From Candidatus Altimarinota bacterium (lineage in GTDB: Bacteria > Patescibacteriota > Gracilibacteria > RBG-16-42-10), in the NCBI GenBank assembly GCA_017984655.1, contig JAGNZB010000059.1:1-7432 (forward strand): 7,432 nucleotides of DNA. The letters are read 5' to 3'. Positions 1 to 7,021 of this stretch are shown piece by piece (position 1 is the stretch's first letter; each line of letters begins with the position of its first letter). A model generated the notes under the pieces. That model did no database searches. It worked only from the letters and a program-made list of their open reading frames with translations, and had not been told where the DNA came from. Both the position numbers and the translations under genes were made by a program.

Positions 1-2441
1 GGACTGAGTAGTCCAAAAGCGTAGGCACAATTGATTTCTGCTGCAAAAGAGCTCGTAGTCGTGTCGGTGAATGGACTTGGCTGTGTACTACAGGTAGTAC
101 TGACTAATCCTGCATCACGTAGAGCGATTTTGAGGAATTCGCCTCTACTAACATGGTAATTGGGGTGGAATAATCCATTGTGACCTGATACTGACCCTTT
201 AACTGCTAGATCGCTTACTTGCGTAAAAGCAAAGTGAGTCGTTGGGACATCAGGGAATGTAGCTTGAGATGCTGGGATGATTGTGGTCTCTAGTGGTAAA
301 TAATCAAGGATACTACGGCGGGAAGACTTTTTGGTCCGGCGAGGTGTCACCGGTTCTTCACTGGCTGTTGGTTGTGGCTCTGGGGTGATGATGGGGGCTG
401 GTGACTCAGTAATTGTTGGTAGTGGATCTGGTGTCGGTGTTGGGGTTGGTGTGGGTGATGGCGATGGTTCAGGTGTGGGAGCTGGGGCAGTTCTGGTAAT
501 GATCAGGCTGTCAGCAATAATCAGGCGATTGTCACTGGCATATCCTTCGACATTGAAGGTGTTGGTACCAATACTGAGTGGTACGGTGATTTCCCACTCA
601 TCACCGCCAGCTATGAATGTTGTCAGTGCTAGGTTGTTGATCAAAATGTGGTGGACATTACTGGCTTGTCCACTCAGTGATAGCGCTGTGGCGGTAGTGG
701 TGAAGCTTTGTTCTGAAGTTGGCTGTATGATGTCGAGAATAGCTGGTGTGTCGACTACGGTGAGGCTGATACTGGTGATAGTACTGGTTGTACCATCACT
801 AACTGCAATGGTGATTGGATAGCTTCCCGCTGCTGCATTAGTAGTCAGTGCTGTAGAGACAAATGTATTTGGTGTCGGTTGGGTGAAGGTGATATTAGCA
901 AAAATACTACCACTGCCATTGATAGTCAGCGCTTGATCTTCTGGATCTGTGGCTGTGATGGTCAGGACGGTACTGTCCGTGGCGTTGTTGAGAATGCTAC
1001 TTTTGCTGAGTGTGGGTGTTGCTACTATTGGTGCTTGATTAGTTGGTGGGGTTAGGACGATACCTAGTGCTGCTTCTACATTGAGCCTTCCATAGCCAAA
1101 TAATGGATCTTTGCCTACTGACCCCATGTCGGTACTACTATTTTGTAGTCGAGTCCTGATTTGATCAACAGTCCATTGGGGGTTCTGGCCTTTGAGCAAT
1201 GCTGCCGCACCACTGACCAATGGAGCGGAGAAGCTCGTGCCCGTGACGACAATGTATCCATTGGGATTACTAGTACTGCCGATTACTTGGCTAGATGGTT
1301 CACTGTTGGTACCTGCTCTTGTTGTGAGCAGTGCTATGCCAGGCGCAGTGAGGTCCACTTTATTGCCGTAGTTCGAGAAGCTGGCTCTTTGGCCATTACT
1401 GTCAGATGCTGCTGCCACAATCACACCAGGTACTGCTGCTGGGGCGAAGTTGTGAGCGACGATGTCGAGATTACTATTACCAGCAGCTGCTACTAGTACT
1501 ACGCCTGCTTGGAGTGCGTCATTGCAGGCGCTGATCAATGGAGCCGTCATCGCATTGGCTCCGCCAAAGCTCATATTGATCACATTGGCACCCTGATTGA
1601 CGGCGTAATGAATGGCTTGGACTACATCACTAGTACTACCATTGCCATTGTCATCTAGTACTTTGAGTACCATGATTTTTGTTTGTGGTGCGACGCCGAT
1701 GATGCCTTGTGTGTTACCATTGGCGGCAATCAGTCCTGCCGCTTGGGTGCCGTGGCCTAAGCCATCAGTAAGCTTGTTGGTGTTGTCAAAGAAGTTCCAA
1801 CCATGGGTGTCATCGACCAGGCCATTGTTGTCATTGTCGATGCTGTCGTTTAGTTCGCTCGGATTTGTCCAGAGTTGACTAGTGAGTTCACTGTGTAAAT
1901 CAACGATGCCGCTGTCGATGATTGCTACGATGGTCCCCTCTCCTCGTTCTGCTGAATTACTAAAACTGGTTTGCCAATTGATATCAATGCCTGCAGTTCC
2001 AGCTTGGGTTGTACTGCCATTGCGGTGAAAACTTTGTCCCGTGTTGTTGAGATACCATTGCTCACTAGCATAATATTGGTCAGTAGGTAGCGCTTCTGCC
2101 TGCAGTAAATAGTTTGGTTCGACTTTGAGTTGGTGAGTGGTGTTGGCAATAATATCGGCCAAGTTGGTATTGTCTCGGAATCGTACTCTAAACTGGGTCT
2201 CGCTGGTGGGGAGGCGTTCGATTTCATCGATAGCAAAGTCTTTCTGGAGGCTTCTGAGTTGAGATTTGAGGACGTCACTACTAATAGCATCACTGCTGAT
2301 CAGGAGCTCTTGTGCTGTGTGGTCAGGTAGCAAGGATTCTTGAGCATGGATGAGCCTGCTGTGGCTTATCTCAATGCTATAACTTACTAGTGTTGTAGCA
2401 CTAACGATGATGATGGCGAGGCTAGTCAGCCAACGTTTCAT
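1..2441 (-). CDS. Secreted subtilisin-like serine protease (S8 family) with Ig-like modules and C-terminal SLH domains, 3' end cut by window edge
   Basis: The frame is open from ATG at 2441 to the left edge: 813 residues, no stop, C-terminus missing. Residues 1-33 form a basic, then hydrophobic export signal. Residues 34-115 resemble a fervidolysin-type propeptide (FRVRFRDN at 84-91, VEPNY at 107-111), followed by QWYLNNTG at 128-135, typical of thermitase-like enzymes. The catalytic triad is visible: Asp176 (AIIDSGI), His230 (GHGT) and Ser403 (GTSFSAP), with oxyanion Asn322 (AAGN). An Asp/Asn-rich stretch near 190-205 could bind calcium. Two Ig-like modules follow (about 468-563 and 565-645), then a Pro/Thr linker (about 647-711), one SLH domain (729-779) and the start of a second (from 791), with Cys784 and Cys805. 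Inferred role: a protease exported and held on the cell surface by its SLH repeats. All key residues are intact, so it should be active. No Shine-Dalgarno precedes the ATG (CACCCTCC lies upstream), but a strong promoter does. The peptide substrate cannot be told. Confidence 0.95.
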   Translation of the reverse strand, partial: MKRWLTSLAIIIVSATTLVSYSIEISHSRLIHAQESLLPDHTAQELLISSDAISSDVLKSQLRSLQKDFAIDEIERLPTSETQFRVRFRDNTNLADIIANTTHQLKVEPNYLLQAEALPTDQYYASEQWYLNNTGQSFHRNGSTTQAGTAGIDINWQTSFSNSAERGEGTIVAIIDSGIVDLHSELTSQLWTNPSELNDSIDNDNNGLVDDTHGWNFFDNTNKLTDGLGHGTQAAGLIAANGNTQGIIGVAPQTKIMVLKVLDDNGNGSTSDVVQAIHYAVNQGANVINMSFGGANAMTAPLISACNDALQAGVVLVAAAGNSNLDIVAHNFAPAAVPGVIVAAASDSNGQRASFSNYGNKVDLTAPGIALLTTRAGTNSEPSSQVIGSTSNPNGYIVVTGTSFSAPLVSGAAALLKGQNPQWTVDQIRTRLQNSSTDMGSVGKDPLFGYGRLNVEAALGIVLTPPTNQAPIVATPTLSKSSILNNATDSTVLTITATDPEDQALTINGSGSIFANITFTQPTPNTFVSTALTTNAAAGSYPITIAVSDGTTSTITSISLTVVDTPAILDIIQPTSEQSFTTTATALSLSGQASNVHHILINNLALTTFIAGGDEWEITVPLSIGTNTFNVEGYASDNRLIIADSLIITRTAPAPTPEPSPSPTPTPTPTPDPLPTITESPAPIITPEPQPTASEEPVTPRRTKKSSRRSILDYLPLETTIIPASQATFPDVPTTHFAFTQVSDLAVKGSVSGHNGLFHPNYHVSRGEFLKIALRDAGLVSTTCSTQPSPFTDTTTSSFAAEINCAYAFGLLS
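430..480 (-). repeat. Low-complexity Pro-Thr/Pro-Ser linker tract inside the protease gene
   Basis: The plus strand is almost only G and T (repeated GGTGTx units); read on the minus strand it encodes alternating Pro-Thr and Pro-Ser dipeptides, including PSPTPTPTPTPD. This is the rigid, extended spacer between the Ig-like modules and the cell-surface SLH domains, and it continues less regularly to about 310. Such near-identical short units are prone to slippage, so its length may vary between strains. Confidence 0.8.
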
Positions 2442-2467
2442 GGAGGGTGTGTTTTTGTGTTCTGTTT

Positions 2468-2497
2468 ATTATATCATTTTTCCCACACCAATGCCAA
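2468..2497 (-). promoter_or_regulatory. Putative sigma70-type promoter of the protease gene
   Basis: On the minus strand, TTGGCA (2492-2497, 5 of 6 to consensus) is followed by an 18-base spacer and a perfect TATAAT (2468-2473). Predicted transcription start is near 2460, giving a leader of about 20 bases before ATG 2441. It lies in the 74-base gap behind the second permease, so the protease can be transcribed apart from the upstream LCP/permease operon. I see no clear terminator in this gap. Confidence 0.65.
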
Positions 2498-2515
2498 GGG
2501 ATTGAGGTTGTGTCC

Positions 2516-3292
2516 TCAGCTACTAGCACTGCCATAATGTCTGAGGCCGTATTTGAACCAAGCCCGTGAGATGATCAGACTAAACAAGCTCACTCCTGCA
2601 ACTATAAGGAAAGCACGATAGTTTTGATCGCTGCCTACTTGTAGTGGCAGTATTGTGGCGGTGAAAAGTGGCAGTATCCAATAGAAAAGCACCTTCACGG
2701 GTCCAGTGTAAATTATTGGTGGAACTTGCATGAAGCTGGTCAGTGCTTGAAAAAGATGGGACCATTGTGCGACCCCTTCTAGCCAAAACAGTGCTGTCAT
2801 GAGGACTAGCCATACGCTATAAAAAATACCGATACTAAAAATGAGGCTCAGACCATACAGTAGAGCTGCCGAAACTGAAATAATTGGTTGGAACTGGATC
2901 TGGACGATCACAAGGAGCACAATTGGTGCAATGATCGTGATTAGGCCTGGTAGTGAAATGGCTTGAAGCGAGAGCAGTAGCTGGTTGTCATAAGGTTTGA
3001 CTAGCACGGTATCGAGCGAGCCATTTTTGATGTGATTGTGCCATTCGGCAAAGCTATTACCAAAGAGGGCTAGGGTGGTAGTCTCGATAATTTGAAATGT
3101 GGCCAGGAAGAAGAGGGTTTGGCCATAATCCCAATCTTTGATCTGAACTAGTGTGGCGTACATGACATTGAACCAGGCAATGGTAAAAATCAGAAAGCCG
3201 ACCTTGGAAATGATCGTAGCCCAGAAATTGGTTCGGTAGCTACTATCACGGGCGAAGCTCAATTTAAGTAGTGCTAGAAATTTTGTAGTCAT
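2516..3292 (-). CDS. ABC-2 type transporter permease, second of a pair (ABC2_membrane_6/COG3694-like)
   Basis: 258 residues, ATG to TGA. The N-terminus has the family's amphipathic lead-in with YRTNF at 19-23, then about six hydrophobic segments (roughly 29-49, 58-78, 112-132, 139-167, 200-217, 228-245). The cytoplasmic stretch IKNGSLDTVLVKPYDNQ at 88-104 matches the 'G.LD..L.KP' signature of this permease group, and the tail ends GLRHYGSASS as relatives do. Its start is 12 bases behind the stop of the other permease, so the two are almost surely co-translated and form a heterodimeric membrane channel. Known relatives work with a separate ATP-binding subunit (COG4586 type), usually encoded next door; none is present in this window. 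Substrate unknown; export is likelier than import because no binding protein is seen. No Shine-Dalgarno is visible. Confidence 0.88.
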   Translation of the reverse strand: MTTKFLALLKLSFARDSSYRTNFWATIISKVGFLIFTIAWFNVMYATLVQIKDWDYGQTLFFLATFQIIETTTLALFGNSFAEWHNHIKNGSLDTVLVKPYDNQLLLSLQAISLPGLITIIAPIVLLVIVQIQFQPIISVSAALLYGLSLIFSIGIFYSVWLVLMTALFWLEGVAQWSHLFQALTSFMQVPPIIYTGPVKVLFYWILPLFTATILPLQVGSDQNYRAFLIVAGVSLFSLIISRAWFKYGLRHYGSASS

Positions 3293-3304
3293 TTCGTAAA
3301 AGGA

Positions 3305-4117
3305 TTATCCCCCAATTGCCTCAAATCTTTTTAGGCCTTTTCGCCAACAAAAAGTAGCTGTGATCGCTAGAGTGATGGTCCAGATCACCAGGGTGCTCAT
3401 TGCTGGTAAGATGTCGGTTTGAGATGCTTGCTCGATCATTAATGCTGCTGGTAAGCCAATCGCATTATAAAATGGCAATGTTTGCATCACTTGTTGTAGC
3501 CATGTTGGTACGGTGGAAATAGGGAAAAAGAGGCCTGAGGTAAAGATAATCAATAGTGCTTTGTAGTAGAAAAATGCTGAAGCCTGTTGGAGCCAGAATG
3601 CCATTGTACTGAGTAGTAATGATAAAAAACTACAACAAATATGACCGAGGATCACGAGGACGATCACTGCCCAGGATAGCTGCCAATGTGCTGTTGGTAC
3701 TAAAAAATACGAGAGGCTTGTGTAGACAATCAAACTGATGATCATTTCGATACTATGCCAAAGCGAGCTGCTAAGAATGATTTGTAGTGGATAGGAAAAT
3801 GGTCTGGTGAGGTAACGTGCTAGACCACCTTGGTTGATGTCATTATTGATTTCGTATTCTGGTTCGACGACTACAAATTCACGCAGCATGCTGGCAATCA
3901 GGATATAACTGATCATGTCTGATCGTGCAAAGCCACCAACGATATCTCGGTCGCTGTAGACGGCATCCCAGAAATAAAACATGGCAATGAATCCAATCGC
4001 ATGAATCAGCATCCAAAAGAGAATAGTCCCTCTGTAAGCTAAGCTTAGTTGCGTGTGGAGTCGCAGAGCACTGCCAATCTTCTGGGCAGCGATGAAGATG
4101 TTATTGAGTCTGGCCAT
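3305..4117 (-). CDS. ABC-2 type transporter permease, first of a pair (ABC2_membrane_6/COG4587-like)
   Basis: 270 residues from ATG 4117 to TAA. Hydrophobic segments lie at about 32-50, 67-82, 118-139, 148-174, 184-206 and 240-257. The loop INQGGLARYLTRPFSYPLQI (94-113) matches the 'G.L...L.rP.sy' signature between membrane spans 2 and 3 of the family. I chose ATG 4117 because the protein then begins with the usual short amphipathic lead-in; it overlaps the end of the LCP gene by 17 bases, which suggests translational coupling. In-frame alternatives are ATG 4135 and GTG 4177 (18 and 60 bases longer, less family-like, the latter overlapping LCP by 77 bases). It pairs with the permease at 2516-3292. 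The ATPase that should energise the pair is not in the window. The position behind an LCP gene hints at envelope polymer or lipid export, but that is inference. Confidence 0.88.
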   Translation of the reverse strand: MARLNNIFIAAQKIGSALRLHTQLSLAYRGTILFWMLIHAIGFIAMFYFWDAVYSDRDIVGGFARSDMISYILIASMLREFVVVEPEYEINNDINQGGLARYLTRPFSYPLQIILSSSLWHSIEMIISLIVYTSLSYFLVPTAHWQLSWAVIVLVILGHICCSFLSLLLSTMAFWLQQASAFFYYKALLIIFTSGLFFPISTVPTWLQQVMQTLPFYNAIGLPAALMIEQASQTDILPAMSTLVIWTITLAITATFCWRKGLKRFEAIGG

Positions 4118-5555
4118 AGTTTTCGATCTCGACATTTGCAGGGCTGATCGTGCTAGTAGAGGTGCTGCTTTCGACACTATCTTGGCCTAAGATGATGGTG
4201 ATGCCCACACGAGAGTAGAGTTGGGGCTCGGGGTTTTCGGCGACAATCTCCCCGTGACCAATGAGTTGCTGAATAGTACGGACTAGTTCGAGGTTGCTGC
4301 CTCCACTATTGTCGATGATCAGTGTCTTTTCGTACTGTTTTTTATTGTGGGTATTACGGATGCCGTATTGAGATAGAATAGTGATGCCCTCTTCTAGCAG
4401 TTTGTTACTATATTTACCTGCCAACCCCACCGTTTTGGTGCCATTTAGTATTTCAACTGGTGTAGTCCCAAGGAGAGCTTGTGCAGGATTCTTTAATACA
4501 CGGGCAATATACTTTTGGATGGTAGTGAAGTTGTTACCTTCAGGCAAAAGCATCCAGGCGCCGCTGCCGATTCGTTGGCGGGTGGCTTGATCTGGTACAT
4601 AGAGCAACTCTCCGGGACCTTCTTTGAGAACGATACTGTGGATTTGTTCTGTAGAGATGTCCTTGGCATTGCCCGCTAGGGTGAGAATGTCACGGAGGGT
4701 GAGATTGGTTTTGTAGCTTTCTTTGAGGGCATCAGTAGTATTGACGAGTGGTTCCATGTTGTTGCTGAGCAAGACATCTTTGACACGATCCTTGAGTAAA
4801 CTGATGATTTGTTGCTGACGGCGGGCACGATCGAAGTCAGACGCGACACCTTCTCCGGTGGTGAGGTTGACTCCATGACGAGAGCGGACAAATTGGAGGG
4901 CTTTCTTGCCGTCGATTTTTTGGATACCATCTTCAAATCGCACGGTGGTATAGCTGTAGTTTGGTCCTGGATATTCTCTATCAACGAAGCCTGGATTGAC
5001 ATTGATTTCAAGGCCATCGTTGCCAGCTAAGGCATCGAAGATCTTCACGAATCCTTGGAAGTCAACGTAAGCATAGTTTTGTACTGGTAGTCCTGTCACT
5101 TTCTGAGCAGCTTCGAGCATGAGGTCGAAGGCGTGTTCTTCACCAATTTGATGTTTGGCAAGAATGTAGAGTGTATTGATTTTGCGATAGCCGAATTTGT
5201 CGGTTTGTACCATCAAATCCCGGGGAATAGAGATGAAGACAATTTGATCAGGGTTACTACAGATACTAGCAACCATAATACTGTCGACTAGTTCTGAGCC
5301 ATCATCATAATCTTTGCCTCCGCCACCGAGTAGCATGATATAGCTGCAGCCTTCTGCTTTGATTGGGTCTGCATCGGTTGTGTTTGCGGGTGTTGCTTGT
5401 GGTAACTGATTGATCAAAGAGATTGGATCACGGACAGCATCTACTACAGCTTGTACTGTGCGAAACATAAAAAAGCCACCAAATGACAAGGTGCCAATGC
5501 TGAGCATCATCATACTTATCAGTAGCCATCGCCAAATCGGTTGCTGGTCGTCCAT
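4101..5555 (-). CDS. LytR-CpsA-Psr (LCP) family cell-envelope glycopolymer transferase with LytR_C domain
   Basis: 484 residues from ATG 5555 to TAA. A short cytoplasmic tail is followed by one membrane span (about 8-30) and a Thr/Pro/Asn-rich linker, so the catalytic part is outside. The LCP domain covers about 73-260: YIMLLGGGG (72-80), VDSIMVA (90-96), the hallmark SIPRD (109-113), KINTLY (125-130), FVRSRHGV (222-229) and SDFDRARRQQQ (239-249). A LytR_C domain follows (about 366-457, starting TPVEILNGTKTVGLA). Family members move polyprenyl-pyrophosphate-linked glycopolymers (wall teichoic acid-like or capsular) onto peptidoglycan. The Arg that often precedes the first conserved Asp is replaced by Leu89/Val90 context, as in CPR-type members. 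The frame stays open upstream to a TTG at 5714, but that would run across the promoter region and into trxB, so ATG 5555 in front of the membrane span is preferred. First gene of a likely operon with the two permeases. Confidence 0.92.
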   Translation of the reverse strand: MDDQQPIWRWLLISMMMLSIGTLSFGGFFMFRTVQAVVDAVRDPISLINQLPQATPANTTDADPIKAEGCSYIMLLGGGGKDYDDGSELVDSIMVASICSNPDQIVFISIPRDLMVQTDKFGYRKINTLYILAKHQIGEEHAFDLMLEAAQKVTGLPVQNYAYVDFQGFVKIFDALAGNDGLEINVNPGFVDREYPGPNYSYTTVRFEDGIQKIDGKKALQFVRSRHGVNLTTGEGVASDFDRARRQQQIISLLKDRVKDVLLSNNMEPLVNTTDALKESYKTNLTLRDILTLAGNAKDISTEQIHSIVLKEGPGELLYVPDQATRQRIGSGAWMLLPEGNNFTTIQKYIARVLKNPAQALLGTTPVEILNGTKTVGLAGKYSNKLLEEGITILSQYGIRNTHNKKQYEKTLIIDNSGGSNLELVRTIQQLIGHGEIVAENPEPQLYSRVGITIILGQDSVESSTSTSTISPANVEIENYGQTQ

Positions 5556-5579
5556 GATCAAAAATTTACAGGCTTTTGA

Positions 5580-5608
5580 AAGATAGTGAAAATATTCGTT
5601 TTTGTCAC
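5580..5608 (-). promoter_or_regulatory. Putative sigma70-type promoter of the LCP-permease operon
   Basis: On the minus strand GTGACA (5603-5608, 5 of 6 to TTGACA) is followed by a 17-base spacer and TATCTT (5580-5585, 4 of 6 to TATAAT). The predicted start near 5573 leaves a leader of about 18 bases before ATG 5555. This also supports ATG 5555 over the upstream TTG, which would lie outside the transcript. Confidence 0.5.
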
Positions 5609-5646
5609 CTTTGCTGAGCTTGTCGCTACCAACTTTTGGCCAGCTC

Positions 5647-5675
5647 TTGGCGCATACGGTACGCCAGTGTATAAA
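5647..5675 (+). promoter_or_regulatory. Putative sigma70-type promoter of trxB with an inverted repeat in its spacer
   Basis: TTGGCG (5647-5652, 4 of 6) is followed by a 17-base spacer and TATAAA (5670-5675, 5 of 6), giving a start near 5682 and a leader of about 27 bases. The spacer is nearly filled by a dyad at 5648-5666: TGGCG, CA, TAC, G, GTA, CGCCA. A regulator bound there would cover both promoter elements, so this is a candidate operator; no regulator gene is in the window. Confidence 0.45.
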
Positions 5676-5708
5676 TGATTTTGCAGATATTATTTTGATT
5701 TTGATCTT

Positions 5709-6623
5709 ATGCAAAAAGCAAAAGTATTAGTAATTGGAGCTGGGCCTGCTGGATATACTGCAGCATTGTACTGCGCTCGAGCAGCTTTGGATGTCACTAT
5801 TTTGGCGGGACCACAACCCGGTGGTCAACTAACGACAACCACCGTAATTGAAAATTTTCCTGGTTTTCCCGAAGGAATTCAGGGGCCAAAGCTGATGATG
5901 GATATGCAGGCGCAAGCAGAAAAGTTTGGTGCCAAGGTGCTGTATGAAACAGCAGTGGAAATTACCACTGAGCGCCCTTTTGTGGTCACTACTGATGCGG
6001 GTACCCACACAGCTGATGCGATTATTGTCGCTACTGGTGCCTCTGCTCGCTATCTCGGTACTCCTGGTGAAGCTCGCTTCGTAGGTCGGGGCTATCATAC
6101 CTGTGCGACATGTGATGGATTTTTCTATCGCAATAAGCATGTGATCATCGTTGGTGGTGGAGATAGTGCTATGGAGGAAGCTCATCATTTAGCCCAAATG
6201 GCTGCTTCAGTTACTTTAGTACATCGTCGAGACCAGCTGCGTGCTAGTCAGATCATGCAGGATCGTGTGCTCAAAGATCCCAAGATTAAAGTGATTTGGA
6301 ATACTGTAATTACTCAATTGCTAGGTGAGCAGAGAGTAGAAAAAGTAATTCTTCAGGACGTCAATACCAAAGAACAAAGAGAAATGATTATCGATGGCGT
6401 GTTCGTTGCAGTTGGGAATGACCCCAATACCGGTTTCTTGAAGGGCAAGATCAATATGCTAGAAAATGGTTACCTAGTACCTACTCACCGTAGTATGACC
6501 AACATTCCCGGCGTGTTTGTCGCTGGAGATGTGGAAGACTATACTTATCGTCAGGCAATCACCGCTGCAGGTGACGGCTGTAGAGCTGCCCTAGACTGTG
6601 AAAGATGGTTGGCCCAGCAGTAG
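5709..6623 (+). CDS. trxB: Thioredoxin reductase (NADPH, FAD-dependent)
   Basis: 304 residues, ATG to TAG, full length for bacterial low-molecular-weight TrxB. FAD-binding GAGPAG lies at 10-15, followed by PGGQL (37-41) and ENFPGF (48-53); ATGA at 108-111 closes the first FAD half. The redox-active CATC is at 132-135, with the usual following DG. The NADPH domain has GGGDSAMEE (149-157) and HRRDQLRA (172-179). The C-terminal FAD motif GVFVAGDV and YRQAITAAGDG are intact. The enzyme passes electrons from NADPH through FAD and the CATC disulfide to thioredoxin in the cytoplasm. No thioredoxin or peroxiredoxin gene lies in the window. It is a single-gene unit, divergent from the LCP operon, with its own promoter and no Shine-Dalgarno (leader TTTTGATTTTGATCTT). 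A ferredoxin/flavodoxin-NADP reductase is excluded by the CATC motif. Confidence 0.97.
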   Translation: MQKAKVLVIGAGPAGYTAALYCARAALDVTILAGPQPGGQLTTTTVIENFPGFPEGIQGPKLMMDMQAQAEKFGAKVLYETAVEITTERPFVVTTDAGTHTADAIIVATGASARYLGTPGEARFVGRGYHTCATCDGFFYRNKHVIIVGGGDSAMEEAHHLAQMAASVTLVHRRDQLRASQIMQDRVLKDPKIKVIWNTVITQLLGEQRVEKVILQDVNTKEQREMIIDGVFVAVGNDPNTGFLKGKINMLENGYLVPTHRSMTNIPGVFVAGDVEDYTYRQAITAAGDGCRAALDCERWLAQQ

Positions 6624-6639
6624 AAAGCTAAGCTTCAAC

Positions 6640-6751
6640 CTTATTCCTAACTCTCGCCTCAGTCTTCGTCTTAGTCTCAGTCTTCCACGAGCACGTCTAA
6701 AAGTGGTCTGTCTACTACTGACAGTGTGATTCGAAAAGTGAAGGATAAGAC
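6640..6751. repeat. Tandem non-coding repeat, unit 1 (112 bases)
   Basis: First of two near-identical direct repeats between trxB and tRNA-Gly. It starts CTTATTCCTAA and ends GGATAAGAC, so its ends are imperfect inverted repeats (CTTATTCC against CTTATCC). Positions 6667-6750 match 6767-6850 with only two differences, at exactly 100-base spacing. It carries 12 extra bases near 6656-6667 (GCCTCAGTCTTC) that look like a slipped copy of the GTCTCAGTCTTC further along. Inside is a short hairpin, CTGTC/GACAG at 6708-6724, and CCAC (6685-6688) can pair with GTGG (6703-6706). No convincing reading frame was seen. Confidence 0.85.
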
Positions 6752-6857
6752 CTTATTCCTAATTCTCGTCTTAGTCTCAGTCTTCCACGAGCACGTCTAA
6801 AAGTGGTCTGTCTACTACTGACAGTGTGATTCGAAAGGTGAAGGATAAGGATAAGAC
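6752..6857. repeat. Tandem non-coding repeat, unit 2 (106 bases)
   Basis: Second copy, directly joined to unit 1, with the same CTTATTCCTAA start and GGATAAGAC end. It lacks the 12-base insertion of unit 1 but has one extra GGATAA hexamer at its right end (about 6843-6854). The hairpin CTGTC/GACAG is kept at 6808-6824. It ends just before the hairpin behind tRNA-Gly. The strong identity suggests a recent duplication or constraint on the core. Confidence 0.85.
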
Positions 6858-6859
6858 TC

Positions 6860-6876
6860 GCCCGCCTATGGCGAGC
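6860..6876 (-). terminator. Hairpin behind tRNA-Gly, possible terminator or processing signal
   Basis: On the minus strand GCTCGCC, loop ATA, GGCGGGC forms a seven-pair stem (one G-U) starting five bases after the CCA end. It is followed by GAGTCTTATCC, which is pyrimidine-rich but not a clean T run, so intrinsic termination would be weak. It resembles the hairpin behind tRNA-Lys. Confidence 0.45.
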
Positions 6877-6881
6877 TCGTG

Positions 6882-6957
<76 letters not shown>

Positions 6958-6992
6958 AAACATACTTTGGTACCGTTTTTTGGAACACGCAC

Positions 6993-7021
6993 AACCTAAA
7001 AAATAACGAGCCAAATGTCAA
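6993..7021 (-). promoter_or_regulatory. Putative promoter of tRNA-Gly
   Basis: A perfect TTGACA on the minus strand (7016-7021) is followed by a 17-base spacer and TAGGTT (6993-6998), a weak -10 element. The start would be near 6986, about 29 bases before the mature tRNA. The -35 is convincing; the -10 assignment is uncertain. Confidence 0.4.

Noticed and set aside
331..822. Open frame on the plus strand encoding a Gly/Val/Ser-rich protein
   Set aside because: It is the antisense shadow of the Pro/Thr linker and Ig-like part of the protease; composition simply mirrors the Pro codons on the other strand, and there is no domain.
1925..2293. Open frame on the minus strand inside the protease N-terminus
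   Set aside because: Out of frame with the propeptide and catalytic domain, which are clearly coding here.
3305..4177. Longer first permease starting at GTG 4177
   Set aside because: It would overlap LCP by 77 bases and add 20 residues without family likeness; ATG 4117 fits the family N-terminus.
4101..5714. Longer LCP protein starting at TTG 5714
   Set aside because: The extra 53 residues are not family-like, cross the predicted promoter and overlap the trxB start; ATG 5555 lies right before the membrane span.
6667..6850. CRISPR array
   Set aside because: Only two copies, joined without unique spacers, and units far longer than CRISPR repeats; no cas genes.
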